From Bacteroidota bacterium (GTDB taxonomy: Bacteria; Bacteroidota; Bacteroidia; Chitinophagales; Chitinophagaceae): 64,000 nt of DNA. The position numbers and the translations under genes are program-made. Positions within the stretch are counted from its first letter, which is position 1, and each line of letters starts with the position of its first letter. Where the stretch lies: NCBI GenBank assembly GCA_020161435.1, contig JAIUNV010000002.1, forward strand, positions 806,001 through 870,000, written 5' to 3'. The notes under the pieces were generated by a model. It was not told the DNA's origin and made no database searches. It saw only the letters and a list, made by a program, of their open reading frames with translations. Shown in pieces: positions 15,762 to 23,990 of this stretch.

Positions 15762-17423
15762 TTACAAAGCGCCCAGCATTTCACGGGCTATTTTGGCAGA
15801 AGCTTCGGTATGCTCATTGCCACTCAGCATGTGTGCAATGGTTTGAATCCGTTCATCTGTGCTCAGCACTCTTACCCCTGTTTTAATAGCGTTGTTTTTT
15901 TCTTGCTTGTACACAAAGTAATGCGCACCGGCACGGGCTGCAATTTGAGGCTGGTGGGTAATAGCAATCAGCTGGTGCTTTTGCGCCAATGATTGCATGA
16001 TGATACCGACTTGTCGTGCAGCCTCCCCACTAATGCCTGAGTCAATTTCATCGAAGATTAACGTAGGCATATTTAAGCCACCTGCTACCAAACTTTTTAT
16101 GCTCAGCATCAGTCGGCTAAGTTCGCCGCCACTCGCTACTTTTTCCAGCGGTTCAAAACGACCGCTTTTGTTGGCATCAAACAAAAACTGAATGGCATCC
16201 AAGCCATGCAGTGCCGGAGTAGCCAATGGTTCTAATTTTACTTTTAGCGCTGCATTGGGCATGCCTACTTGTTGCAGCAAAGCTTTTATTGCTGTTTCAA
16301 AGTTGGCCAAAGCCTTGCTCCGCAAAGCGGTAAGCTCTTTTCCTGTTTTGCGTACCAATTGCAATGCCGCATCCTGTGCTTGTTGCCATTGCTCAATTTG
16401 CTCACTCAAATTGGTAACGGCCTGCAGCGATGCATCCAGCTCCTGCTGAATGGCCAGCAACTCATTTGTAGTAAGTACGTTGTGTTTTTTCAGCAGTTTG
16501 TTGCCCATGTTTATCCGGTCCGACAAATGCGCCAGCCGTTCTGCATCCATCTGCACGTTTTCTTCCATGCTTTCCAACTCTGCCGCTATGTCTTTCAGTT
16601 CTACCAGGGCCGATTGCAGCCGCTCTTGCAAGGCATCCAACCCTTCAGGACGGGTTTTCAATTGCTGCAATTGTTGCACCACCGTTTTTACCTGTACGGT
16701 TACCGGCGCATCGCCATTTTGCATGGTAAAGGCTGCCGAAGCCAGCACCTGCTTGATGCTTTCCGCATTCGACAGTACTTGTATTTCTGTTTCGGCCTCT
16801 TCTATCTCATTCGGAGAAAAAGCGGCTTCTTCCAGTTCTGTAAACAGGAAGCGGTGATAGTCGAGTTCTTTACTCACCTGCTGTTGCCGGGCTTGTAGTT
16901 GCTGCAACGTACTTTGGGCTTGTGCAAATAACTGGTAGTGTCGCTGATACTGTTGCAGTAGCGTGGCAGTGCCCGCCAGTGCATCAATCACTTTGCGTTG
17001 AAAATCGTCTTCACCCAATTCGAGTGTATCAAACTGACGATGCAAATCGACCAATATACCAGCAAACTGGCGCAGCACCTGCAACGTTACCGGCGTATCA
17101 TTAATAAAACTTCTGCTTTTGCCGGCCGTACTTATTTCGCGGCGTACCACCAGTTGATTGTCTTCATCCAAATCGTTGGCTTGCAACAAAGCCAGCATGG
17201 CAGCTTTATCTGTAGGTTGAAAGCTGGCTTCAACCACACATTTTTCTGTGGTGGTAAACAAAACGGCGCTATCGGCACGGTCGCCCAGCACCAAACCAAG
17301 GGCACCCATCAAAATACTTTTACCGGCACCGGTTTCACCCGTAATGATGTTGAATCCCGGTTGAAATTCAATCGTCAGCTCATCTATAATGGCATAATTG
17401 CGGATATGTAGCTTGCTCAGCAT
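15762..17423 (-). CDS. recN: DNA repair protein RecN
   Basis: 553 residues, the usual RecN length: Walker A GETGAGKSIL near residue 35, a long coiled-coil middle (about 150-360, Gln/Leu/Glu rich), the VASGGELSRLMLSIK signature, Walker B TLIFDEIDSGISG, and a C-terminal HQLIAITHQPQIAARA segment. RecN is an SMC-like ATPase recruited to double-strand breaks. A TATTTTCG -7-like element lies 4 bases before the ATG, so the mRNA may be leaderless. No SOS-box was recognised. Confidence 0.97.
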   Translation of the reverse strand: MLSKLHIRNYAIIDELTIEFQPGFNIITGETGAGKSILMGALGLVLGDRADSAVLFTTTEKCVVEASFQPTDKAAMLALLQANDLDEDNQLVVRREISTAGKSRSFINDTPVTLQVLRQFAGILVDLHRQFDTLELGEDDFQRKVIDALAGTATLLQQYQRHYQLFAQAQSTLQQLQARQQQVSKELDYHRFLFTELEEAAFSPNEIEEAETEIQVLSNAESIKQVLASAAFTMQNGDAPVTVQVKTVVQQLQQLKTRPEGLDALQERLQSALVELKDIAAELESMEENVQMDAERLAHLSDRINMGNKLLKKHNVLTTNELLAIQQELDASLQAVTNLSEQIEQWQQAQDAALQLVRKTGKELTALRSKALANFETAIKALLQQVGMPNAALKVKLEPLATPALHGLDAIQFLFDANKSGRFEPLEKVASGGELSRLMLSIKSLVAGGLNMPTLIFDEIDSGISGEAARQVGIIMQSLAQKHQLIAITHQPQIAARAGAHYFVYKQEKNNAIKTGVRVLSTDERIQTIAHMLSGNEHTEASAKIAREMLGAL

Positions 17424-17427
17424 GCTG

Positions 17428-17435
17428 CGAAAATA
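17428..17435 (-). promoter_or_regulatory. -7-like element four bases before recN
   Basis: Minus-strand TATTTTCG with a 4-base gap to the recN ATG, the same arrangement as at the tatD gene. No -33 element is visible, since the upstream DNA is a 9-bp tandem repeat. Confidence 0.4.
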
Positions 17436-17440
17436 GGTAA

Positions 17441-17485
17441 CACGAATTACACGAATTAAGCGAAGGACTCGAATTATGCAAAGGA
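17441..17485. repeat. Degenerate 9-bp tandem repeat (five units)
   Basis: Successive 9-mers read CACGAATTA, CACGAATTA, AGCGAAGGA, CTCGAATTA, TGCAAAGGA. It lies just upstream of recN in the gap to secA and contains no ORF. Confidence 0.6.
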
Positions 17486-17540
17486 GTTAAGTATTCTTTG
17501 TTCGCCTTTGCGCTTTTGCCCATTCACCAACCGATAAATG

Positions 17541-17564
17541 ACCATTTAACCATTTGACCATAAA
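17541..17564. repeat. 8-bp tandem repeat (three units)
   Basis: ACCATTTA, ACCATTTG, ACCATAAA: three 8-bp units directly beside the secA terminator, in the same gap as the 9-bp array. Confidence 0.5.
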
Positions 17565-17566
17565 AA

Positions 17567-17593
17567 AGCCGCCTGCAAGTATTGCAAGCGGCT
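17567..17593 (-). terminator. Rho-independent terminator of secA
   Basis: Stem AGCCGC/GCGGCT, a single mismatch, then TGCAA/TTGCA with a 3-base loop; on the minus strand it is followed by six T. It is located 23 bases beyond the secA stop. Confidence 0.85.
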
Positions 17594-17615
17594 CTTGTGT
17601 TGCTTCAGTCGAAGA

Positions 17616-20600
17616 TTATAAATCTCTACCGTGGCACTGTTTGTATTTTTTGCCACTACCACATGGGCATGGATCGTTGCGACCAATTTTTGGACCCACT
17701 TGCACAGGCTGCTGTTTTACCGCATGGCCACTGGGATCGTGGTACTCATCGCCGCCAATTTCCTCAACACCGCGGCTATCAAGTTCGGTTTTTTGCTCCC
17801 GCAGTTTGCTCAGGTCTGTTTTTTCTTCGCGGCCTTCGCGGATGTCTTGCTGCTGCTCCAGCGGTATACCTGCATGGCAAAGGAATTGTACCAACTCTTT
17901 GTTGAGTTCGCTTTCCATGCGGCTAAACAAATTGAAGGCTTCAATTTTATAAATCACCAACGGATCTTTTTGTTCGTAGCTGGCGGTTTGTACGCTTTGC
18001 TTCAGGTCGTCCATGGCACGTAGGTGCTCTTTCCACGAATCATCTATCAAACCAAGGGCTACGCTGCGTTCCATAGCATTGGCCAGCTCAGCACCTTGTG
18101 TTTGCAGGGTTTTATCGAGGTTGGCCAATACCTGCATGCCTTTGCGACCATCGGTAAATGGTACAATGACATTCATGATATGAGCACCCTGCTGCTGACG
18201 AATATTGCTAAATACCGGCAATGCCTGACGAGCTATCTCACCTTTTTTACGCTGATAGTTTTGCATCGCCTCATCGTACAACTTTTGCGCAAGGTCTTTC
18301 TCGTTGTCTTTGTCAAACTCCTGCTCCGAAATTTTGGTATCGATAGACAGATTGACGATGGCGCCTAATTTAAAGCCTTCATAATCGTTTTGCTCTTTGA
18401 AGCCTGTTACGGTATCGGAAGCAGCGGTAAAAAATGCGTTGTCGATATCCAACGCCAGGCGTTCGCCAAACAGGGCGTGATGACGGCGGGCATAAATCAC
18501 CTTCCGCTGTTTGTTCATCACATCATCGTATTCCAGCAAACGCTTACGGATACCAAAGTTGTTTTCTTCTACTTTTTTCTGAGCACGTTCGATGCTCTTG
18601 GTAATCATGCTGTGCTGTATGACTTCACCTTCTTTGTAGCCCATACGGTCCATGAGCGAAGCAATACGATCGCTACCAAACATCCGCATCAAATCATCTT
18701 CGAGGCTTACAAAAAACTGCGATGAACCGGGGTCGCCCTGACGACCGGCACGACCACGCAACTGGCGGTCTACCCGGCGGCTATCGTGGCGTTCGGTACC
18801 CAAGATGGCCAAACCTCCGGCATCTTTTACACCAGGTCCGAGTTTGATATCGGTACCACGGCCGGCCATGTTGGTAGCAATGGTAACGTTGCCCGGCATA
18901 CCTGCTTCGGCTACAATTTGTGCTTCACGGGCATGCTGCTTGGCGTTGAGCACATTGTGCGGAATCTTTTTTACTGTGAGCATCCGGCTAAGCAATTCAC
19001 TCACTGCTACATCGGTAGTACCAACCAGCACGGGGCGACCTGCAGCACGAAGCTTTTCAATTTCTTCAATTACCGCATTGAATTTTTCCCGCTTGGTTTT
19101 GTACACCAAATCTTCTTGATCTTTCCGAATCACATTTACGTTGGTAGGAATGGTTACCACATCCAGTTTGTAAATGTCCCAGAATTCACCGGCTTCCGTT
19201 TCCGCTGTACCGGTCATACCGGCCAGCTTGTGGTACATCCGGAAATAGTTTTGCAGTGTTATGGTTGCATAGGTTTGTGTAGCGGCTTCAATCTTCACAT
19301 TTTCCTTGGCTTCAATGGCTTGGTGCAAGCCATCGCTGTAGCGGCGGCCATCGAGGATACGGCCTGTTTGTTCGTCTACAATTTTTACGGCACCATCCAT
19401 CACCACATACTCCACATCTTTTTCAAACAGGGTATATGCTTTCAGCAATTGCTGTACAGTATGAATGCGGTCGGCTTTGGCAGAATATTCATTCAGCAGC
19501 ACTTCTTTTTGCTGCATTTTTTCTTCGGGGGTAGCATCGGCTTTTTCAATGGCTGCCAGCTTCACACTCAGGTCGGGCAGTACAAAAAATTCGGGGTCTT
19601 CTGCATTACCGGTGATGTATTGCAAGCCTTTATCTGTAAGGTCTACCTGATTGTTTTTTTCATCGATGTAAAAGAACAATCCCTGGTCCACCTTGGGCAT
19701 TTCCTTTTGCTGATCGGCGAGGTAGTAGTTCTCGGTTTTCTGCAGTTTTACCTTGATGCCGGGCTCACTCAAAAACTTAATAAGAGCTCCGGTTTTGGGC
19801 AAACCACGGTAGGCCCGCATCAGCGCCAATCCACCGTCTTTGGGGTCGTCGTTGCCTTCGGCTATTTTCTTTTTGGCTTCAATAAGGCTGCTGTTCACCA
19901 CCTTGCGCTGCTCTTCTACCAGCTGCGCCACCCGTGGTTTCAGTAAATGGTATTGTTGTTCATCGCCTTTTGGTACAGGGCCGCTGATGATGAGTGGTGT
20001 ACGGGCATCGTCAATCAATACGCTGTCCACCTCATCCACCATGGCAAAATGGTGTTTGCGCTGCACCATTTCTTCGGGGCTGTGCACCATGTTATCCCGC
20101 AGGTAGTCGAAACCAAATTCGTTGTTGGTACCATAGGTAATATCGGCGAGGTAGGCATTGCGGCGTTCTTCGCTGTTGGGCTGGTGCTTGTCGATGCAAT
20201 CCACAGTAATACCCAGCCACTCAAATACTGGGCCGTTCCACTCCGAGTCACGACGGGCCAGATAGTCGTTCACCGTTACGAGGTGTACGCCTTCGCCGGC
20301 CAATGCGTTGAGGTAGGAAGGCAGGGTACTCACCAGCGTTTTACCTTCGCCGGTGGCCATTTCTGCAATCTTGCCCTGGTGCAGTACAATACCACCAATC
20401 AGCTGCACATCGTAGTGCACCATGTTCCAGGTAACGGTTCCACCGGCGGCAGTCCAGGTATTTTGGAAAACGGCGTTCTCTCCTTCTATGGTAATGTATT
20501 GCTTACCACGGCCCGCCAGTTGACGGTCGAGTTCGGTAGCTTTGGATACCAGCGTGGTGTTTTCTTTAAACCTGCGGGCTGCTTCTTTAATAGTAGCGAA

Positions 20601-20936
20601 TGCTTCGGGCAGTATCTCTTGCAGCACTTCTTCTATTTGCTTGTCGCGGTCTTTTATCAGTTCGTCTATCTGGCGGTAAATGCCATCTTTCTCCGACAAT
20701 TGGTCAGTAGGCAATGCCTCGGCTGCTTCTTTTTGGGCCGCTATTTCGGCGTTGATGTTTTCCAGTTTGGCTTTAATACGGGCACGAAAAAGCTGCGTGT
20801 TGTGGCGCAGTTCATCGTTGCTGAGCGACTGATATTGCTGGAAAAACTGGTTGATTTTGGCTACCAGCGGTTCAATTTGCTTGACGTCTTTTTCACTTTT
20901 ACTACCGCCAAAAATTTTCGATAAGAATCCTAACAT
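17616..20936 (-). CDS. secA: Preprotein translocase ATPase SecA
   Basis: 1106 residues, about 200 longer than E. coli SecA, as is usual in Bacteroidota because of inserts in the nucleotide-binding and cross-linking domains. Walker A is [11 protein letters not shown], Walker B region [15 protein letters not shown], the helicase-like segment [15 protein letters not shown], and the C-terminal zinc-binding SEC-C motif [16 protein letters not shown] ends the protein. It drives export through SecYEG. It is a single-gene unit with its own terminator; the 321 bases upstream contain no gene. Confidence 0.98.
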   Translation of the reverse strand: MLGFLSKIFGGSKSEKDVKQIEPLVAKINQFFQQYQSLSNDELRHNTQLFRARIKAKLENINAEIAAQKEAAEALPTDQLSEKDGIYRQIDELIKDRDKQIEEVLQEILPEAFATIKEAARRFKENTTLVSKATELDRQLAGRGKQYITIEGENAVFQNTWTAAGGTVTWNMVHYDVQLIGGIVLHQGKIAEMATGEGKTLVSTLPSYLNALAGEGVHLVTVNDYLARRDSEWNGPVFEWLGITVDCIDKHQPNSEERRNAYLADITYGTNNEFGFDYLRDNMVHSPEEMVQRKHHFAMVDEVDSVLIDDARTPLIISGPVPKGDEQQYHLLKPRVAQLVEEQRKVVNSSLIEAKKKIAEGNDDPKDGGLALMRAYRGLPKTGALIKFLSEPGIKVKLQKTENYYLADQQKEMPKVDQGLFFYIDEKNNQVDLTDKGLQYITGNAEDPEFFVLPDLSVKLAAIEKADATPEEKMQQKEVLLNEYSAKADRIHTVQQLLKAYTLFEKDVEYVVMDGAVKIVDEQTGRILDGRRYSDGLHQAIEAKENVKIEAATQTYATITLQNYFRMYHKLAGMTGTAETEAGEFWDIYKLDVVTIPTNVNVIRKDQEDLVYKTKREKFNAVIEEIEKLRAAGRPVLVGTTDVAVSELLSRMLTVKKIPHNVLNAKQHAREAQIVAEAGMPGNVTIATNMAGRGTDIKLGPGVKDAGGLAILGTERHDSRRVDRQLRGRAGRQGDPGSSQFFVSLEDDLMRMFGSDRIASLMDRMGYKEGEVIQHSMITKSIERAQKKVEENNFGIRKRLLEYDDVMNKQRKVIYARRHHALFGERLALDIDNAFFTAASDTVTGFKEQNDYEGFKLGAIVNLSIDTKISEQEFDKDNEKDLAQKLYDEAMQNYQRKKGEIARQALPVFSNIRQQQGAHIMNVIVPFTDGRKGMQVLANLDKTLQTQGAELANAMERSVALGLIDDSWKEHLRAMDDLKQSVQTASYEQKDPLVIYKIEAFNLFSRMESELNKELVQFLCHAGIPLEQQQDIREGREEKTDLSKLREQKTELDSRGVEEIGGDEYHDPSGHAVKQQPVQVGPKIGRNDPCPCGSGKKYKQCHGRDL

Positions 20937-21257
20937 ATAATCGAATTAGTGCCTGAGGCAATGTGTTGGTTATGGTTGAAATGCTGTTGCCCAAAAATCA
21001 TGCTTCGGTTGGAAAATGAGCCAAACTGTCAGCCTTTTTTGAGGGGCGGTAAAGGTAGGGAAACAGGCATGGCAAAAAAGACCCTTAACGTCGCTTTTAT
21101 ACCCTGCCAAATGGCATTGTGTAAAAGGATGGCCATTTTTCAAGACGATTACTGCAATTTTTCCGATTGCAGGATGGTTGCTGCCGAATAATTTGCTATT
21201 TGCAACGGCAGCTGCCCAAGGCATGCTGATTTTTTTAGTAGCACTAAAAACAACCTC
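20937..21257. other. Non-coding gap between divergent secA and cysM
   Basis: 321 bases with no credible gene. It must hold the secA promoter (no exact TAnnTTTG seen on the minus strand) and the cysM promoter; TAATTTGC occurs at about 21189-21196 as a weak -7-like word. The last part forms the hairpin described separately. No riboswitch fold was recognised. Confidence 0.5.
21232..21250 (+). promoter_or_regulatory. Hairpin in the cysM leader, seven bases before the start codon
   Basis: TTTTTAGT, loop AGC, ACTAAAAA: an 8-bp perfect inverted repeat in the position where a ribosome-binding site would lie. Weak (mostly A-T), so any control by it is speculative. Confidence 0.4.
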
Positions 21258-22130
21258 ATGACAAGCATTCTCGATTTGGTAGGCAATACCCCCCTGGTAA
21301 AATTGCAGCACATCAACCCCAACCCCAACGTATCTATTTACGCAAAACTGGAAGGCCACAACCCTGGCGGCAGCGTAAAAGACCGGCCGGCACTCAATAT
21401 GATTCGCAGTGCCGTGGAGCGGGGCGATATTCGACCCGGCATGCCGTTGATTGAAGCCACCAGCGGCAACACGGGCATTGCATTGGCCATGATAGCCCGC
21501 TTGTACAATTTGGAAATTGAATTGGTAATGCCCAGCAACAGCACCAAGGAACGGACGCTGACCATGGAGGCATTTGGGGCGAAAGTAACGCTGCTGGAAG
21601 GCATTGAAAAATGCCGTGACTATGCAGAAGCAAAAGCAGCGAGTGGTTCGCATTTTATTTTGAATCAGTTTGCCAACCCCGATAATTATTTGGCCCACTA
21701 TAAAACCACAGGCCCTGAAATTTTAAGGGATACAGATGGTGCCGTAACACACTTTGTGAGTAGCATGGGCACCACGGGTACCATCATGGGCACTTCCATG
21801 TTTTTGAAAGAAATGAACCCTGCGATACAAATTGTAGGATGCCAGCCCACCGAAGAATCTTCGATACCCGGCATACGCCGCTGGCCTGTGGAATACCTGC
21901 CTAAAATTTATGATCCATCACGGGTGGACCGCATTATTGATGTGAGCCAGCAAGATGCAACGCTGATGGCGAGAAGACTGGCCAAAGAAGAAGCCATCTT
22001 TTCGGGCATGAGTAGTGGCGGTGCTGCATTTGCAGCCATACAACTGGCCAGCGAACTGGAAAGCGGTGTCATCGTATTTATTGCCTGCGACCGCGGCGAC
22101 CGCTATCTGAGTTCGGATTTATTTGGATAA
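21258..22130 (+). CDS. cysM: Cysteine synthase B (O-acetylserine sulfhydrylase)
   Basis: 290 residues, fold-type II PLP enzyme. GGSVKDR carries the PLP lysine (Lys41), EATSGNTGIALAM binds the substrate carboxylate, and SSMGTTGTIMG is the phosphate-binding loop. The length (about 290, no C-terminal extension) and motif EESSIPGIRRW fit the CysM rather than CysK or cystathionine beta-synthase branch. It makes cysteine from O-acetylserine and sulfide or thiosulfate. Single-gene unit with a hairpin just before the ATG. Confidence 0.93.
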   Translation: MTSILDLVGNTPLVKLQHINPNPNVSIYAKLEGHNPGGSVKDRPALNMIRSAVERGDIRPGMPLIEATSGNTGIALAMIARLYNLEIELVMPSNSTKERTLTMEAFGAKVTLLEGIEKCRDYAEAKAASGSHFILNQFANPDNYLAHYKTTGPEILRDTDGAVTHFVSSMGTTGTIMGTSMFLKEMNPAIQIVGCQPTEESSIPGIRRWPVEYLPKIYDPSRVDRIIDVSQQDATLMARRLAKEEAIFSGMSSGGAAFAAIQLASELESGVIVFIACDRGDRYLSSDLFG

Positions 22131-22142
22131 AAAATTCCTGGC

Positions 22143-22757
22143 TTATTTGCCTGCTGGTTGTGCTTTCCCATGCTGAATAAGTTGGGCTTCGATGATGCTG
22201 AATGCCCTCATAAGATTGAGATAATAGCGGTTGAGCATTTTGGGTATTTGGCGGGAATTGCGTGCAAATAAAGCCCCTGCCCGTGAGCCTACTAAACCGC
22301 GGCTATACTTTTCGGCAGACATATTGGGCGACAAGTCGGCACTGCTGGTTACTTCGTGCTCGGGCCAATACCAAAAGGCTATCACCACTCCTGCTTCTGC
22401 AGCAATCATTGCAACAGGTGCTCCAATCAACCCGATGGTTGTAACTGCATAACCCGCGGCTTTGCCCCCGGCAGAAACCTTTCTCACTCTAGTAAAATCC
22501 AGCGAAATAAAGTCTTTGTCTTTTTTACCCTTGAGGTGCAACTTCAGCTGACCATTTTTAGCATTGAAATCATCGATGGCTTTGCGCACCACACTATCTA
22601 CCTGAGGTTGCAACTCCGGATTAATTTTTCCTGTAAAATCCCACTCTACACCGAGCGAAGGGGTATTGGCAATTGTCTTCGTTTCATTTACCTGTAAGAT
22701 TTTGCAGGCACTCAAGAATATAAGGCTGAGTGCCAATAAAGTGATTCTGATATTCAC
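22143..22757 (-). CDS. Lipoprotein of unknown function
   Basis: 204 residues if the GTG start is used, giving MNIRITLLALSLIFLSAC as a clean lipoprotein signal (lipobox LSAC); longer in-frame starts would put an unlikely peptide before it and overlap the upstream transporter gene. After the lipid anchor come a beta/alpha region (GVEWDFTG, then LKLHLKGKKDKDFISLDF), a glycine/alanine-rich hydrophobic hairpin (GGKAAGYAVTTIGLIGAPVAMIAAEAG, shortened here) and a basic helical tail. No family recognised. It is read in the same direction as the queuosine-precursor transporter, 82 bases downstream of it. Confidence 0.8.
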   Translation of the reverse strand: MNIRITLLALSLIFLSACKILQVNETKTIANTPSLGVEWDFTGKINPELQPQVDSVVRKAIDDFNAKNGQLKLHLKGKKDKDFISLDFTRVRKVSAGGKAAGYAVTTIGLIGAPVAMIAAEAGVVIAFWYWPEHEVTSSADLSPNMSAEKYSRGLVGSRAGALFARNSRQIPKMLNRYYLNLMRAFSIIEAQLIQHGKAQPAGK

Positions 22758-22839
22758 TGTGCTTGAATTTTTCTGCAAAATAAGGGAGCCTACCTTATAC
22801 AAACTCGTTATGAAAAAGATATGTGCATCAAAATAGCCC

Positions 22840-23634
22840 CTACCGCTGCATAGCAGCACGTTTCATTTGCGCTGCCAAATCGTGGCCGAGGTATTTTTCA
22901 ATGGCTGCATGTACGGCGTAAATCACCGGCGTCATTACAATGGCTACTACAAATTTGTAGATGTAGTTGCCCGTGCCTATGCTGAGTAACATGCTCAATG
23001 TCCAAGGTGTGCCGTTGGATGGATCTAACGTGGGGCCAACATAAAACGCAATGCCCAGCACCACAAAACTGTCAATGAGTTGGCTCACTAATGTACTGCC
23101 CGTTGCCCTGGCCCAAATGGCTTTTTCACCTGTGATGCTTTTGATTTTGTGAAAGACCAGCACATCCAAAATTTGTCCAATCAAAAAGGCGGTGAGTGAA
23201 CCAATGATAATCCACAAACCTTGCCCGAATACTGCGCCATATGCTGCCTGCATATCATTTACACCTGCATTGGCTTTGCTGCCTACCCACCAATCGGCAG
23301 GGGTGAGCCTGATAGCAAAAAAGAACAAGAGAAAAGCAAACGAAATCAAACCTGCTGTGAGGTAACTCAAAAATTTCACTCCTTTTTGCCCGTAATATTC
23401 ATTGATGATATCGGTCATGATGAATACCACCGGCCAAAGCAATACACCCGCTGTGAGGTTGAAAGAAAAGTCGGAACCGAACAAGCGTAAACTCATGGGC
23501 TCCATGCCAAGGGTTTTTTCCAATGAAAAGATTTTGACGCCGATAAATTCAGCTATCAATGCATTGGCAATAAAGAAACCACCAAGAATGATGAAGAGCC
23601 GGGTGGCTTTGTTGCGAATGATGTCTTGTATCAT
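22840..23634 (-). CDS. Queuosine precursor transporter (YhhQ/DUF165 family)
   Basis: 264 residues with six to seven membrane helices. Characteristic segments are NALIAEFIGVKIF, LLWPVVFIMTDIINEYYGQKG, and near the end GEKAIWARATGSTLVSQLIDS, typical of the YhhQ vitamin-uptake-like family that imports 7-cyano-7-deazaguanine or related queuosine precursors. The ATG at 23634 overlaps the TGA stop of the upstream small membrane protein gene (ATGA), so the two are translationally coupled. A longer frame upstream is rejected because it would overlap that gene. Confidence 0.92.
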   Translation of the reverse strand: MIQDIIRNKATRLFIILGGFFIANALIAEFIGVKIFSLEKTLGMEPMSLRLFGSDFSFNLTAGVLLWPVVFIMTDIINEYYGQKGVKFLSYLTAGLISFAFLLFFFAIRLTPADWWVGSKANAGVNDMQAAYGAVFGQGLWIIIGSLTAFLIGQILDVLVFHKIKSITGEKAIWARATGSTLVSQLIDSFVVLGIAFYVGPTLDPSNGTPWTLSMLLSIGTGNYIYKFVVAIVMTPVIYAVHAAIEKYLGHDLAAQMKRAAMQR

Positions 23635-23909
23635 GAGCGGGTAAAAATGAGGAGGTACAATTGAGCTAGTGAAGACAGCCCTATAAATGCCAAAAACAAC
23701 CAATTGTTCGGTGTGCGGCGGCTTTTCCTTTTCCACCAAAACTGCGCCCAGAAATAACCGTTGGCCAACACCGACAATACCCCCAACACAATTACCGTGC
23801 TCACCAGCTGCTGCGGAAAGCCCCCGCTATGTTGCCACAGGGCAAACGACACCGTGAGCCAAAAGCAAGTATTGAGGATGATGAGTACTTTTTGCAGCTG
23901 TCCGTTCAT
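23631..23909 (-). CDS. Small three-helix membrane protein coupled to the queuosine-precursor transporter
   Basis: 92 residues: starts MNGQLQKVLIIL, three hydrophobic segments (about 5-24, 33-53 and 68-90), basic linker KRKSRRTPNN. No family recognised. The stop overlaps the transporter start by 4 bases, and the reading frame begins about 80 bases from the divergent yfhO-like gene, so a real gene is likely. Its constant small size and tight coupling suggest an accessory component of the transporter, which is inference. Confidence 0.7.
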   Translation of the reverse strand: MNGQLQKVLIILNTCFWLTVSFALWQHSGGFPQQLVSTVIVLGVLSVLANGYFWAQFWWKRKSRRTPNNWLFLAFIGLSSLAQLYLLIFTRS

Positions 23910-23990
23910 AGCAAAGTGGATTAGCCAAAGCAGGCAAAATACTATTAATTTGCCTCGCCCCGCCGCAGCGGGTGCTAAATACACAAACAA

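Noticed and set aside
18786..19946. 386-codon plus-strand open frame opposite secA
   Set aside because: It lies wholly antisense to secA, has an unlikely composition (many Phe, His, Gly, Cys) and no recognisable domain, so it is a shadow of the real gene.
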